Notes under the pieces: model-generated
What the model saw: only the letters and a program-made list of their open reading frames with translations
Databases searched by the model: none
What the model was told of the DNA's origin: nothing
Assembly: GCF_910596095.1 (NCBI RefSeq)
Contig: NC_056536.1
Span: 31,507,456 to 31,571,455 of the forward strand
Direction of reading: 5' to 3'
Origin: Thunnus maccoyii
Lineage: Eukaryota > Chordata > Actinopteri > Scombriformes > Scombridae
DNA length: 64,000 bases
Shown: in pieces, positions 1 through 11,293 of the stretch
Layout: each line of letters begins with the position of its first letter
Numbering within the stretch: position 1 is the first letter of the stretch
Made by a program: the position numbers and the translations under genes

Positions 1-125
1 TGGTCAATCTGTCTTTGATAGTTGCATTCATTCTCTCAACTTGACCTGAACTCTGTGGATGATAAGGAACATGTAACATGTTTGCAACTCTGCTTCCAAC
101 ATAGGCAAGTGACATGCTGTCACAC
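1..125 (-). pseudogene. pol: ERV integrase fragment (pol), frame-shifted relative to gag
   Basis: On the minus strand, in a frame different from the gag ORF, the bases encode the motif HPQSSGQVERMN and then run to the window edge. This is the conserved part of the retroviral integrase core that carries the third catalytic acidic residue (the E of the DD35E triad). The sequence lies directly against the gag frame with no protease or reverse transcriptase between, which shows a large internal deletion. The remainder of integrase, if present, is beyond base 1. Confidence 0.75.
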
Positions 126-645
126 ATTTAACACAGTTCTCCACTGCTGCTCTGAACTCATCAGAAAAACGATCAACTCTTTTTTCATCCAGACTCACTC
201 CACACCTCTGACGAGCAACAGTTAACCACACATTTACACAATCTTTCATATACGCACTATCCCAAGATGGATTTCCAAAATCTGGGTTAACATTGTACTC
301 AGCAATCTGAAGCTTATCTCTATCAAACGCTCCTTCGTATGGCCATTCGCCATCTGTCCACTGATTCATAAGGGAAGAAAATGGAAACACAAAAGTCCAT
401 CCTTTCAATCTACCAACAACTCCCGCCGGAGATTGTGGAGAAAACATCGCTCTATATTGTGCATCTGTGAGTGTGTGGGGGTTTGCTTCGGGAAGCTTAT
501 CAATGGCAGATTGACCTTTTACTTCTGAATTGGTGCGTTTGTTTCCTACTGAAACAGATTTGTTCTTTCTCTTGTGTTTTGGTGAATGAATTAATTTTGT
601 AGTAGATTGTGTTCTACTCACTGCTTTAGACGTGTTGTTGCCCAT
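28..645 (-). pseudogene. gag: ERV gag N-terminal ORF, truncated and joined to integrase sequence
   Basis: This 205-codon minus-strand frame starts MGNNTSK: a glycine at position 2 with a serine at 6, the usual N-myristoylation signal of a retroviral matrix protein, followed by a lysine-rich stretch (KHKRKNK, about residues 24-30). Residues about 60-180 contain a tryptophan-rich globular region consistent with gag. It begins about 680 bp downstream of the PBS, where gag should start. The last ~30 residues are not gag: the same bases read in another frame give integrase sequence, so gag is cut at about base 90-125 by a deletion. Full gag proteins are usually 400-600 residues. No complete product is expected. 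Confidence 0.7.
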
Positions 646-1327
646 TTTAACACATTTACATTAAAAACATCACACAAACAAACACATCAAACACAAAACA
701 GACACATCAAAACTTTCCCAGCATCACCGAAGTTCTTTTTTTTTTTACACCTCTCTTCCTGGTGCAATAGCAGTGATCTGAAGCCAAACCGACGAAGCAA
801 CTCTTCGTCTTGTGTACACTGTTTATTGTTTGAAAAAATTTTTACCGGCGCCCGACTCTAGGACTTAGAATCCCAAGTCTGAAAACATTTCTCACAGGAC
901 ACAGAGTGGATGATCCCCGATCTTGGCTTAAACGAAATAGGCCAAATCCTACCCCGAAAACGTCTTTTCTATAGTTTAAACCTCAGGTGGGTCCCCCTGT
1001 GCCGGACGTAGCCCGAAGCTAGCCCAGAAATCCCAGCCACTTTTGTGGCACTGCAGGAGTTAAGACTCACTCAACTCTGCCTTTTTTTACCTCTTCACAA
1101 CCACATGCTTTGCACCTGCTTATCACTGCACAGTTTCAACACATTTTCATGTGTTTAGATTCTTTAACCATCAGCTTTTTGCTTTTTTTTTTTTTTTTTG
1201 TTCACTTTGTGACCACCTTTAAAGTGAAAGTGATGCACAGTTTCTTTGTGATTTCGTCAAACGCAGACATGGTAAGGCACAATAATAAAATAAAATTATG
1301 CACTTACCACGTCTTTGTTGTGTTGAA
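646..1327 (-). other. ERV untranslated leader
   Basis: About 680 bp between the PBS and the gag start on the minus strand, where a packaging signal and splice donor would lie in an active element. I see no long open frame, and short homopolymer runs (about 17 T at 1183-1199) suggest decay. No functional motif could be assigned. Confidence 0.5.
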
Positions 1328-1345
1328 ATCCTGTTCGTGACGCCA
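1328..1345 (-). other. Retroviral primer-binding site
   Basis: The minus strand reads TGGCGTCACGAACAGGAT just after the LTR. It starts with TGG, the complement of a tRNA CCA end. The complement (ATCCTG...GACGCCA) resembles the 3' end of a serine-type tRNA, but that assignment is from general tRNA knowledge and is not secure. Confidence 0.55.
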
Positions 1346-1348
1346 AAT

Positions 1349-1800
1349 TGTTGTGGATTTTCGGAGCTGATGCACTGGCAGTTGTCAGTTTGAAGAAGAG
1401 AAGACCAAACCAAACTTCGTATGATGATTCTGGGAAAACTTTAATGAAGAACCTTGCAAGGGAGAGCGACTCAAGGGACACCTCCTGTTCGTACGGTGTC
1501 CCCAAACTCGTCTGACCCACACAGTCCAAAACCAGCCTTTAAGCCAATCATAGAAACTAGTTCGTCAGTTCCGAATCATAAACCTATGACCTAAATCTGT
1601 ATCTTTGGTTTGTCTTGTTGCGTCTGATGATGACCTGCATTCTGGCCTTGGTTCGCCTGTGAGGCTCCTGGTTTATTAAACAACATGTGTTATCTTCTGT
1701 TTGAGAGAACAGAGGAGTACAGCTTGACATTCTGTTGTCCTGGTCAGTTATGGAATATCCATAACAGTAGTCAGTATGTAGTAAAACACACCTCCTCACA
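1349..1800 (-). repeat. ERV 5' long terminal repeat
   Basis: On the minus strand the segment begins TGTGAGGAGG and ends CCACAACA, the TG...CA ends expected of an LTR, and is 452 bp long. An ATTAAA polyadenylation-type signal lies about 80 bp from its 3' end (near plus-strand 1435-1445). The PBS follows 3 bp downstream. The partner LTR is outside the window, so the ends are set by the TG/CA rule and PBS position only. Confidence 0.72.
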
Positions 1801-2690
1801 TCAGCTACTGTATTCATACACTTTCAAACATCACATGCATTTATTATTGCTGCTTACTTAAAAAAGTTTCAGTTTATTACTGCTAAGTTTGGCGTGTGTC
1901 TCCCTCCTTTGTTGTGGCCCGCAAGCCGTGACAACAAAAACATACAAAACCAAACCCTTGTCAAACACCAACATCACTACCTCCACAACTCTATCATATC
2001 TCTCATATCACCTTACCTGCAAACACCCAAAGCCAAACCTCGGTATATAAATTTAAAGTTTACAGCAACAACAAGGTTCATACTTATAGCAGCTACTTAT
2101 TTAGAAGTACATCAAAGGGAAGTTTGGGGCAGTCTCTTTTATATGCTGGAGTTGTATTAGAAAACCTTCAAGGAAAGGATTCAACAAAAATGTTGACTTT
2201 CTAAAATTTAATATGTACATCTAAGGTGATGGAGGGAAAACAAGACAACTTTCCTGCTATCTTGCTTTTATGACTGGGATTGGCAAGTGTTTTAGTGTAA
2301 TGAACACTGACGCAATGACAAAAAACCCTTTTGATTTGAAATATCTAGAAAGAAATGTGACAATTAACTCTGATGAAAAGCAGTAACTAAACTAAACTAA
2401 ATAGTGGAAGTTTTTGGCCCTTTGACCTCTTAATAAAAATGTGTTTCGACACTGTCCAACAAAATCTCAGGTGAAGCAAATAACTGTATAATGTAGCTCA
2501 TGAAAAAAAAGATGTTAGCGTAGAGTTAAGGCAGTGCTCTTACATACAAGGAAATGTTTAAATCCAGTGTTCAAGTTACTTTCTTGACTACATCAGTGGA
2601 ATCAAGGATATGCAGTCATAACAAGTATAGTTTAAGGGCAAACATAAACCAGAAAACCAAGTATAGCGTGGGAATTTAATTATACAGACT
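1801..2690. other. Intergenic sequence, nothing recognised
   Basis: AT-rich sequence with short open frames only. I see no coding exon with flanking splice sites, no recognisable transposase or reverse transcriptase words, and no clear inverted repeats. Confidence 0.5.
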
Positions 2691-2696
2691 GGATGT

Positions 2697-2905
2697 TTGG
2701 ATTAGTTTAAGAAGAATATTCCCAAATTCTCTGGTTCCAGCTTCTTTAATGTGAATATTTTCTGGTTTCTTTAGTCCGCCATGACAGTAAACTGAATATT
2801 TTTGGGACTGTTGGTCAGGATAAAACAAGACATTTGAGGTTGGGCTTTGGGAAACAGTGATCAACATGATTCACCATTTTCTGACAATTTATGTACCACA
2901 CAATA
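2697..2905 (+). repeat. Dispersed MITE-like repeat (copy 1, partial)
   Basis: The block containing 'aatgtgaatattttctgg', 'gacagtaaactgaatat' and 'aaaacaagacatttgagg' recurs at about 32110-32370, 32600-32850 and 55374-55665 in the same strand. The 55.4-kb copy shows inverted ends; this copy lacks both. Confidence 0.6.
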
Positions 2906-3290
2906 TATTCCCATTTGTTTGGGAATACGCACCATGTACGTACAAATAACACTTATTAGCTATTAAAGTTACTACAACTACATTTTGAAACAGGGCCCCT
3001 TTATTAGAGGTGTAGTAGTGCATTTAGCATTGCACTCCTATAAGACTGAGTACCCACACACTGAATCAGAACTACCTGTACTTTATTTATGATGTTTCGA
3101 CCAACTACAGGTCTTCCTCAGGCAAATACCCACGAGAAGGAAAAGAGGCATATATACTGTATACAGTCAAATGACCGTTACGTCACAATCATGACTTAAG
3201 ACACCTTTATCATAAGAAACATGAAAACATTAGTATGAAAGGTAATACAAACATGATAGAAGGTGCATGTATATAGAGCGCTGTCTAACA
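2906..3290. other. Repeat-derived intergenic sequence
   Basis: Contains a phrase near 3090-3125 (tttcgaccaactacaggtct) of a kind I associate with dispersed fish repeats. No gene is seen. It lies directly next to the Tc1 relic, on the downstream side of its minus-strand reading frame. Confidence 0.35.
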
Positions 3291-3292
3291 CG

Positions 3293-3543
3293 TCAGTCCA
3301 AGGTCTCCCATAGGTGTTCAACTGGGTTGAGATCTGGTGACTGCGAAGGCCTTAGCATATGATTCACATCATTTTCATACTCATCGAACCATTCAGTGAG
3401 CCCTCGTGCCCTGCAAATTGGGGCATTGTCATCCTGGAGGTGGAAGAGATCACTCCCATCAGGATAGAAATGTTTCATCATTGGATAAAGGTGATCACTC
3501 AAAACAACTTTGTATTGATTTGCAATGACCTTTCCCTCTAAAG
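3293..3543 (-). pseudogene. Tc1/mariner transposase, C-terminal fragment
   Basis: The minus-strand frame encodes HLQDDNAP, then a region ending [14 protein letters not shown]. These are the hallmark second-aspartate and third-acidic-residue regions of Tc1/mariner DDE transposases, where the family consensus is close to DNxPxH...SPDLNPIEHLW. The frame is only about 85 residues against ~340 for a full transposase, and the N-terminal helix-turn-helix part and first catalytic aspartate are absent. The upstream side (plus-strand 3544) is cut by the start of an hAT-like repeat, so that insertion probably truncated it. A related relic on the plus strand lies at 62475-62700. Confidence 0.8.
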
Positions 3544-3790
3544 CAGTGGTTCTCAACCTTTGTTGGGCTAGCGCCCCCCTATGCATTATCCCGGTCCCTT
3601 ACGCCCCCCCATCAATTAAAATGTAGGCTAATGTCTCCCCTGAATATTAATGTTGATTATTATTCTGTGTTATATCATTAAAAAATCATGTCATTGGATG
3701 CCAAATAAGAGATTTGTTTAACTGGACAGTTTGAATATCAATATTATTAGTTTCCCAGGGAGCAAAAAAAACCATGTGATTAGAAATTAT
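3544..3790 (+). repeat. hAT-like non-autonomous element end
   Basis: Begins CAGTGGTTCTCAACCTTTG, a terminal sequence typical of hAT (Charlie/Tip100-type) elements, and continues into a run with 'gcgcccccc'. The opposite end was not located, so the extent is approximate. Confidence 0.5.
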
Positions 3791-5570
3791 ATTTATGAGT
3801 GTTAAACAAATGCAATAGTTAGATATTTGACATTCAAACTTTAGTTAAGTTATTGATCACAAACAGCAGCCAATCAGAAAGCAGTAATTTGGTGCCGGTG
3901 CAAGAAGCATTCTTATTAATTGTTCCAACGGAAAACAAGAGCAGGCTTCGAAGGAACAAGTCTGAGGCTTCTGGAAAAAAGCAGAATGATATGTGTCCAT
4001 AGCTAAGGTGTTCAATAGGATACTGGTAGCATTTCTTTTCTTGTTCTGTGACAGTTTGCTGATATGATATGATTGTTGTTGTTGCTGTTGTTGTTTTGTG
4101 ATTCTATCCAGTTGATTAAATAATCAGACCTTCAGGTTGGGTGGATTGGAGGTCCTCTCCCAAATTATTTGACTAAAAACTATTAATTTTCACAAAATTT
4201 GGACTATTATCATTACAATATTCATTAAAAAATGCACTGTGTGCTATAAAAAAAAAATCACAAAACATTCGTAAAACAGGCTTATAGTGAATGGATTTGA
4301 ACAGCGATTTTCTCATCCTCTCATAGTCAGACTAGCCACTAGCCAGCTGTAGGGACGGTATGGTTAAAATTTTATCTTTATCTTATCCTCAGGACTACAC
4401 TTATCAGTCCGGTTCATTATCAATACTTTTATTGGTTCTTTTTAGTTACCAAAAGAATTGTTGTTTTTTTAAATGATCTTTTTTAAAAAAATAATAAATT
4501 CAGAACAGGAGTAGAATAGATTTATATTTTAAATATGTCAAAATATTGTTTCTACAGCAGCAAAAAACTGGAAAGAAATCAAAAATGTCAATCAAAAAGA
4601 AAAATAAATAATATTTCTGACATTAAAATACTGAGTGAAGTTCAGAAAGAATGAAGAACATCAGTCAGCATCTTCATCCTGTCCTCCTCCTCATCCGTCT
4701 GCTACTGGTTGAGAGGAGGGCTGGTTTGAGCCATTAGCTAGGTTTACAAGAATTTGCCAAATTTTAATATACATTACAAACTAAGATAAACACAAACTCC
4801 AACAAATAGAGCAGAGGAAAGGACAGAGAAGCTAGCGCAACCATAAATGACATCTGTCTACACAGAAGGCAGAGCACGTTTAGCAAAGCAATGACATTTT
4901 TCTCCAAAAGGGAGGACAGTTCTACCTATCCCAGAATACCTCTGCATGTCAAGGGTTGGTCACAGTGGTGAAAGTGGCCGACCTCGGAGTCCTGTGAGAA
5001 AAGTGATAACCATGGGTCATGGAGAACACAACACGTGTACAACATGAGGTATGGCTGTTCTTGCCCATCTGAAGCCCCTGCTGCGTCTAGAGAGGCTACG
5101 TGAGACTGCTCGTGCACAGCGGTGACTTTCCCATGCCTGCTGCAACAACCTTGCTGCATCTGGTCCAAACATAGCTAAAGGTTCCACCGGCAATTTCAGT
5201 AAACAGGCCCAATCTCCCTGCTGGTGCTGGGACCGGGACAGCCACAGGTGGCGTCTAACAACCCAAAAGGATGCTACGGTTCTGCCACTGAGCATGTTAG
5301 CTCACGAAAGCGCAAGCAATATGCTGGTATAAGGAAACCCAGCCATCGTAACCGGGAGACTGAGCCCAGCAGGGATCCCATCGAGTGCATGAGCCCACGA
5401 ACCACAAGCATTACGCTGGAAAGGGAACTGTTGCTCTGGAGAAGAAAAGAAAAATACAGCAAGGGAAACAGCAATCCAGGGAGGCTGCCCATAGACAGAC
5501 GCCCAAACTACAACTTCTGTAGGTAAGTGGATTCAACGCTGTAACATGCACACTCTCTTTCTCTTCCTTT
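3791..5570. other. Intergenic sequence, nothing recognised
   Basis: Several open frames of 70-100 codons overlap on both strands at 4926-5526, but they show no domain, no splice context and no codon pattern I recognise. I do not support a gene here. Confidence 0.45.
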
Positions 5571-5573
5571 CCA

Positions 5574-5591
5574 CACACACACACACACACA
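5574..5591. repeat. (CA)n microsatellite
   Basis: Short run of about nine CA units. Confidence 0.8.
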
Positions 5592-6261
5592 GTGCACCTT
5601 GATTCAGGTGGAGATCAAACAATCAGTGATTACACGTCAGCACAGATGCTTTATAGGTAAACTGTAGGGTGTAACCGGTTAGGCCAGTGTGGGTTAAAGA
5701 AATATCCACATACCTTGATAGCAGGGGGATCATTCCCCGTACATATGGAATATGTAACAGAGTGGGGAGATAGTCTCAATACGATAGAGAACTCACATTA
5801 AAATGTCACCTCAAATGTGTCTGATAGAACTCACACCAATAAGCAATTATGATATGTTCATTGCTGAGAGACACACATTCTTCCTCTTTGTTAATATATT
5901 AATAATGATACAGGTTAAAATTAAAAATAGGGCTCCTTTGTTAATCACAATTAACAGAAATCCACTTTTTTAAATATCTAGATGGTGAATCAAAAAAAAC
6001 AAATGAATTTTAAAACGGAACCAGATTTTGTCGGCCCAGTAAAAGGTTTCTGTGAAGGCTGGTCTTGTGTATCTCTGCTAAGGCTTCCTCCTTGGTCCTC
6101 TGAACAGAAATAAGGAAGGTGGAACGACTCTCAAGATGGTGGACGGGGTCAAGTGAGGAACGATCAAATAAGGGAACTGACACGTAGCCCTAAACACAAC
6201 ATAACAGCAACATATCAAAATATTGACAATCTGCTGCTGCCAGAAGAGCCACTGACTGAGA

Positions 6262-6760
6262 TTACCCTTTTTTTTTTTTTCAAAATTTTTAATAAAAAAA
6301 AACAGAGAAAAACAAAAAAGAATAACAATAAAATGAAATAAACAATAAACCTATACAACAAATTCAATAAACAAATTCTCATAAACAACACAAATACTAC
6401 ATGTTTGAAAAGGAGTAGGAAGAAGTGTACACTTATTCATTCCTAACCATTTCTCAACTACTCATCCATAAACTCCTATACACGATTTATAAACAACTAT
6501 CCCAATTCTATGTACAACCCAAATATCCAGCCGGTGTCAATAAAATAAGATTTAAACAGTTAACACAATCCTTCCTCATCCATATACCTCTTAAGAATAT
6601 TTTTTTTTATATCTTCTTGAACTGATTTATGTTTATACTTTGTTTTAGCTCCACATCCAGACCATTCCACAGACTGAAATACACATAATCCTCATAGCGG
6701 TGCATAGCAGAGTTTCTTTAAATTAAACTTTCACTCTGAGCAGCATGCATAGGAATAAAT
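6262..6760 (-). mobile_element. Non-LTR retrotransposon 3' end (LINE) inserted in the left arm
   Basis: On the minus strand the sequence reads through a short coding tail (words such as LDVELKQS and INQFKKIYKK, near 6550-6670) of the kind found at the C-terminus of fish LINE reverse-transcriptase ORFs. It then passes into an AT-rich 3' UTR and ends in an A-rich tail (plus-strand poly-T at about 6267-6280). The corresponding position of the inverted partner arm lacks it, so it inserted after, or was lost from one arm since, the duplication. Confidence 0.55.
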
Positions 6761-7104
6761 TACAATATAATAGATATGTGTAAAGTGAAAAGTGTCAATT
6801 TGCATGAATGTCACAATCAATGCGTGAGACGTAGCAGTCCTGTTTATACTGATATTATATGACACACCCTTATGTGTGACTATAGCTTTACAGTTTCAAC
6901 TTACTGAGCGTTAACACCCTTGTTTATTTCCATTGCTTAATGCAACATACTACCAGGATGTTTTTTTTTTTAAACATTGTGTAAGGATTATTTAAGATTT
7001 ACTCAAAGGTGTGGCAATATGTCATATAATATTAATTACAAAACCTAAACGGTGTCCTGTGATCAGGACTCTCAAGTTTAAAGAAGCAGAGCACCCAGAA
7101 AAGA

Positions 7105-7111
7105 TATAAAA
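7105..7111 (+). promoter_or_regulatory. CTL1 TATA box
   Basis: TATAAAA about 25-30 bp before the conserved untranslated first exon. The block including this box and the first exon is nearly identical in CTL2 (minus strand, 20195-20276) and similar in CTL4 (45244-45331). Confidence 0.7.
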
Positions 7112-7134
7112 AGACAGTGTTTCTTTCTGCAAGA

Positions 7135-7186
7135 CATCCTGCTACCTGCTACTGCAACTGCAAACTCATCTGATCATCACAGCAAG
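7135..7186 (+). other. CTL1 untranslated exon 1
   Basis: The transcription start is inferred about 25-30 bp after the TATA box. The exon ends ATCACAGCAAG followed by GTAATC, a good donor. The same 'ctgatcatcacarcaag' exon end is found in CTL4 and, with one change, in CTL2. Confidence 0.6.
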
Positions 7187-8057
7187 GTAATCTTTTAATT
7201 CTTGCCTTTCATCATAGCAGTAGCTTTACAGAGAAGATTCTTTAGATAATTTTATTTAAGGTTAGATACATTTGTCAGTGATCGATTGCAATGAACCAGT
7301 ACTGACATACAATTAAAGTGTAGAAAAAAACGATAACACTTTATTTTACTGGTCCTTTAATTTTATTCTAATTTCCTAAAATTTCCTGAGTAATTTGCAG
7401 GTATTTAACAGGTAGTTTTTAGGGGTATTTACAGAGAGGGTAGTGCAAACTTTTTCAATTTAAGAAACAACTTTAAAAAGTGTTAAGTTGGTTTAGTTGG
7501 TCATTTTTCTTTAAGTGACAGAAACTACTTTTGTGTGTCAAACAACATATTAGTACATTAGGTTGTTTCTTACAAACTCAGTAACAAGCACATTTCTTGT
7601 ATACTACCAAATTATATAACCATTTCAAAGATACGTTCTAAGAATTAACAGTTACACAGAAGCTACTTTTGGGAAAAAACTTGAAAAAGGACAAAACTTC
7701 ACTGAAAAAATGTTTTGATAATTTTCAAAAAACATCTACGTATGAACCCAAATACACTCAATTAATATAATGAGAGGGTATTTACCAACTAAACCAAACA
7801 AAACTTTTTCCATTTTTTGCTTGTATTTGTACCAAGTGTCCAAAAAATATATGAATAAATACCTGCAAATTACTGTATTCATTTAATGGGGATATATTTT
7901 TACTGTGTTGTTCTTTACAGTGCTAGATTTCTTTAAAACTTTCATTTGTTAGGATTATATATTAGAATATTGTGATTCTGATTCTCATTGCATTGCACAT
8001 ACAAGACATGTATATACATCTAAATAATGCATTTACTTCCTTAATGTATCTTTACAG

Positions 8058-10886
8058 ATGGCATCAGGTCTTAACTTCATTGTGCTCCTCTGTTTGATCA
8101 GCGGACTGTGGACTGAAGCAAACGTAAGTAATATTTGTAAGAGTGGTACAATTTTTATTTTTAAATATTTTCTTTTATTACAACCCCTAAAGTGAGGCCG
8201 GTTTGAGGATGCCTTTGACTACAGATAGCCACTTGGTGCACCTGTTGGTAATAAATTGATTGATTGTTGATGAAAAATTAAAGAAAGAATCAATCATGAA
8301 ACAGGGACTATTGCATACTGAAGAGAAACAAGAATAGGAAAGTACCCCCATTTTATTAAAAAACACAAAATTACAAATGGTGCAGCTGTAGTCTCACAAA
8401 TCTAATCTCAACACGAATCTTAAGATACAAAAAATGAAAATTCTGAGTTGTGCTGTATTTATTACTAATCATGTGTTCTTTACATCCACAGGCACAATGT
8501 GGAAAAGCACCAGGTTGGTGGGAGTGTTTTGTTTTGAGCATTCAAGGGAGTGAATGCTCAAAATACAATAACTGGCACTGTGTGACCACTGACAATGTAC
8601 TAATATTGTACTAATATTTAAAGATTGCCTCTCACTGGACAACTGTCTGTTGGGCTGTCCATAAAAATTGTGTTGGCTGTGTTTACAGACAGTAATCCTA
8701 GACTTCCACTAGTTTTATTAATGAGCTGCATTCATAGAGAGCCACATTCACTCACATATTAGACCAGAAAACTGAGATAATTCAGTTTCAGCAGATGAAT
8801 TGAAAATTGAATAATTGAAAATTGATGAAAATAATCATATAGCAATAATAGCAATAATCATTATATGCAGCCCTATTGCATTATTTTTGTCCTTCTAAGT
8901 TGACGTTTGTTTCATAGGTTTCTGTGAGACCTGCCCTCCTGGTTGGACTCAGTTTGACCAACGCTGTTACATATTCTACAACAGTGAAAAGGACTGGGCT
9001 GATGCAGAGGTAATATAACAACAACAGCTATTTACAAGAAACATATATTTATAGTATATACTCTGAAACAGCTTGCTGCTTTAAGAATCATTCAGTTGAA
9101 GAAATCAGTCATGTAAATATTTATTGGTAAGGTAACTTTTACGATTAGCTGTCAGTCTCAAGTGCATTGATGCTGAAAGTAAAGTTGTATTTTAATATAA
9201 AATTCTCTCTCTTAGTTAAATATACTGTATCACTGAAGGTTAATCACTAATTAGAGGGAAAACCCAGGCCTGCTGGCTTTTATGTTGGTACATACAGTAC
9301 AGTAATGTCCATGTAACATCTAGTGTACTGTCACATTCTCACTTTGTCTCTCTTCTACTTTTCAACTCTCACTTCACTTTTCACTCTCACTTCTCCTCAT
9401 TCAACTCATTCCATCTCTGTAGTATTTTCATTATATCCTCACTCTTTTCATCATGTTTGGTTTGCACCTTGTCTTCATCATCAGCGTTTCTGCACTTCTC
9501 TTGATGGAAATCTGGCTTCCATCCGTTCCGAAAACGAGTACAAGTTCCTCAGAGAGATGGTTTACAGAGCGACTAACTCACATAAAAGAACTTGGGTTGG
9601 AGGCTATGATGCAGTAAAGGTGAGTGTTTTATCAATAAACAGGATCTGTTGCAACATTTCTTGTATTTATTTATCGGGACAGTGTACAGTTTTAACATAA
9701 ATGATGCACTGTACCAGATTTAGCTTCAAGCTAATTTTCATCTGCAACCCCTTACAATTAAAACATATAACAGCAAAATAACAGACAGTACAAAGCAAAA
9801 AAACACACAGGACACATTATACAAAATACAAAATACAAAGCTACACACAAAAGCACATCACATACACCCACAATGTCAACCAGAAATCAACAATGCAAGC
9901 ATGTCAAACCAAATGCAAGATTATTTGAGATTTATTTATTTTATTTATAAAATTAATTTTATCAGGTAATCTCATTGAGATCAATATGTCTTTTGCAAGA
10001 GAGACCTGAGTGCAGCAGAAGAGATGTACAGACTTGTACATCCAAACAGTACCAGGAACAATCAAAACATCTCTAAAAAGAACTTTTCCTAAGTTCACCA
10101 GACCAGATCCCAGTCCTGGGAAAATATACTGAAGCAGCTTTAGGAGGATGTTTTCATAAACAAAAGTGACAGTATGTTGAACCCTTCTTGTTAATAGTAG
10201 GGACGTTTTTATGTAGTACACTGATAGAAACTGCTCACAGCAGAGTTCACGACTATGTTCCACGAAAAATGATTTTGCTTTTGAGTTTTTCAAATGACTT
10301 TTTTTTCTTTTGTTTCTTACCATCTCAAACAAAAGTCACCTTCATTGTGTTGGAGTGGTGACAGAGGTCTCCACAGCGGGTGTGTCTGCACTATCTGCAT
10401 GGCTAGAAAAATAGTGAATTGACCCTTAAAACTTTTTCCTTAGGAGGGTCTGTGGCTGTGGAGTGATGGTTCAAAGTTTAACTTCACTGGCTGGGCTAAG
10501 GGGGAGCCTAACAATCATGGAGACGAAGGCTGCATGGAGATCAACTTGCGAGGTACAAACTAATTACAGTAAAAAAAAAAATTGAAAAATGATCAAATTA
10601 ATGATTTGTGTGCACAAATGAATTGTCCTCAGTCTCTATGAGTGAAGCGTTATGAGACTGACCTATGAGTGTAGACATAACCTTACATGTTATTTGTATT
10701 GTGTTATTTTTTACATTAGATTAATCAAGAAATAAGAAATAAGCTCTTGTCAAATCATTTGTAGGAGAGGCCTCTAAAGTGCTTTTATTGTTTGTTCATT
10801 GTGAATCTCTGTCTACAGGTGAAGATTTTGTCAATGATGCAAGGTGTAAAGAGAAGAACTCTTTCATTTGTGCCAGAAACCCATGA
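8058..10886 (+). CDS. CTL1: secreted C-type lectin, ladderlectin/nattectin-like
   Basis: Six coding exons with GT/AG junctions join to 163 codons: 8058-8123, 8492-8513, 8918-9009, 9485-9619, 10444-10552, 10819-10886. Residues 1-22 are a signal peptide (MASGLNFIVLLCLISGLWTE). The C-type lectin domain spans about residues 37-160, with the CPPGW start, WVGG, and the WLWSDG core. EPN at 126-128 and ND at 147-148 are the calcium and mannose-type sugar ligands; the usual W before ND is V here. Eight cysteines in the mature part include two extra near the N-terminus, as in ladderlectin. NFT at 118-120 is an N-glycosylation sequon. The length fits the small fish soluble lectins (150-180 aa). Likely role: secreted calcium-dependent recognition of microbial glycans. 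The start is the first ATG after the untranslated exon. Confidence 0.9.
9650..10385 (-). mobile_element. Transposon-derived sequence in CTL1 intron 4
   Basis: The intron between the coding exons ending 9619 and beginning 10444 contains a 'tttatttatcgggacagtg' phrase reading like the 3' end of a common fish LINE on the minus strand. A 142-codon minus-strand frame (9904-10332) follows, with no recognisable domain. The same kind of block is absent from the equivalent CTL4 intron (47473-47790), which is only 318 bp. Confidence 0.45.
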
Positions 10887-11022
10887 CAATCTCGCCATGT
10901 GCTGACACATCTGCTGTGAAGATGTCACATTCCCACTGATGATGCATGTCACTTATACCAGGAAGTCAAGCCTCGATGACTTCACCGCTGGAAGACAAAT
11001 CTGATTTCATTTCAGTTGAATC

Positions 11023-11028
11023 AATAAA
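11023..11028 (+). terminator. CTL1 polyadenylation signal
   Basis: AATAAA 137 bp after the stop codon. CTL4 has the same 'tcagtt..gtcaataaa' context at 48332-48337. Confidence 0.75.
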
Positions 11029-11293
11029 CACATATCTTGCTCAGCAATCTGTCATCCCTGTTTATAAAACCATCTCATACCAAAGCTCAATATTCATATA
11101 TCTTGTGTGTCAAGATTAGAAAAGATAATATTTAACAATAACATCACACACATTCATACATACATGTCACACAGAACAATCATCATGCCGATAATATGCT
11201 GTATGTGCATACAGTGCATACACGTGGTCTTATCAGAATCCTCCACCAGTCTCCACATCTCAAACTTTTGACAGGATTTACCAGTGTCTCAAT

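Larger units (their letters stand above)
1..1800 (-). mobile_element. Endogenous retrovirus, 5' portion, internally deleted
   Basis: Read on the minus strand this stretch runs LTR (1800-1349), primer-binding site (1345-1328), untranslated leader (1327-646), gag start (645) and then integrase sequence running off the window edge. The order LTR-PBS-leader-gag is what identifies a retrovirus rather than a simple LTR retrotransposon. Protease, reverse transcriptase, RNase H and most of integrase are missing between gag and the integrase tail, so this copy is deleted and cannot be a complete provirus. The integrase motif style (HPQSSGQVERMN) is typical of gamma/epsilon-like class I elements; that classification is inference. 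The env region and 3' LTR, if present, lie beyond base 1. Confidence 0.8.
5780..8123 (+). repeat. Left arm of inverted segmental duplication carrying the CTL1 5' region
   Basis: Blocks here recur in reverse orientation at 18883-21010. Matching examples are 'gttaatatattaataatgat' near 5890 with its reverse near 20900, 'aatccacttttttaaatat' near 5960 with its reverse near 20785, the 'gtgtgactatagcttta' block near 6873, the TATA/first-exon block at 7101-7186, and intron 1. The left arm is interrupted by a LINE 3' end (6262-6760) absent from the right arm. Confidence 0.7.

Noticed and set aside
5224-5526. 100-codon plus-strand open frame
   Set aside because: No known domain, overlapping frames on the other strand, no splice or promoter context. 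I could not support a gene.
9904-10332. 142-codon minus-strand open frame inside CTL1 intron 4
   Set aside because: Reads like repeat-derived sequence without a recognisable domain. Treated as part of the intronic transposon block.
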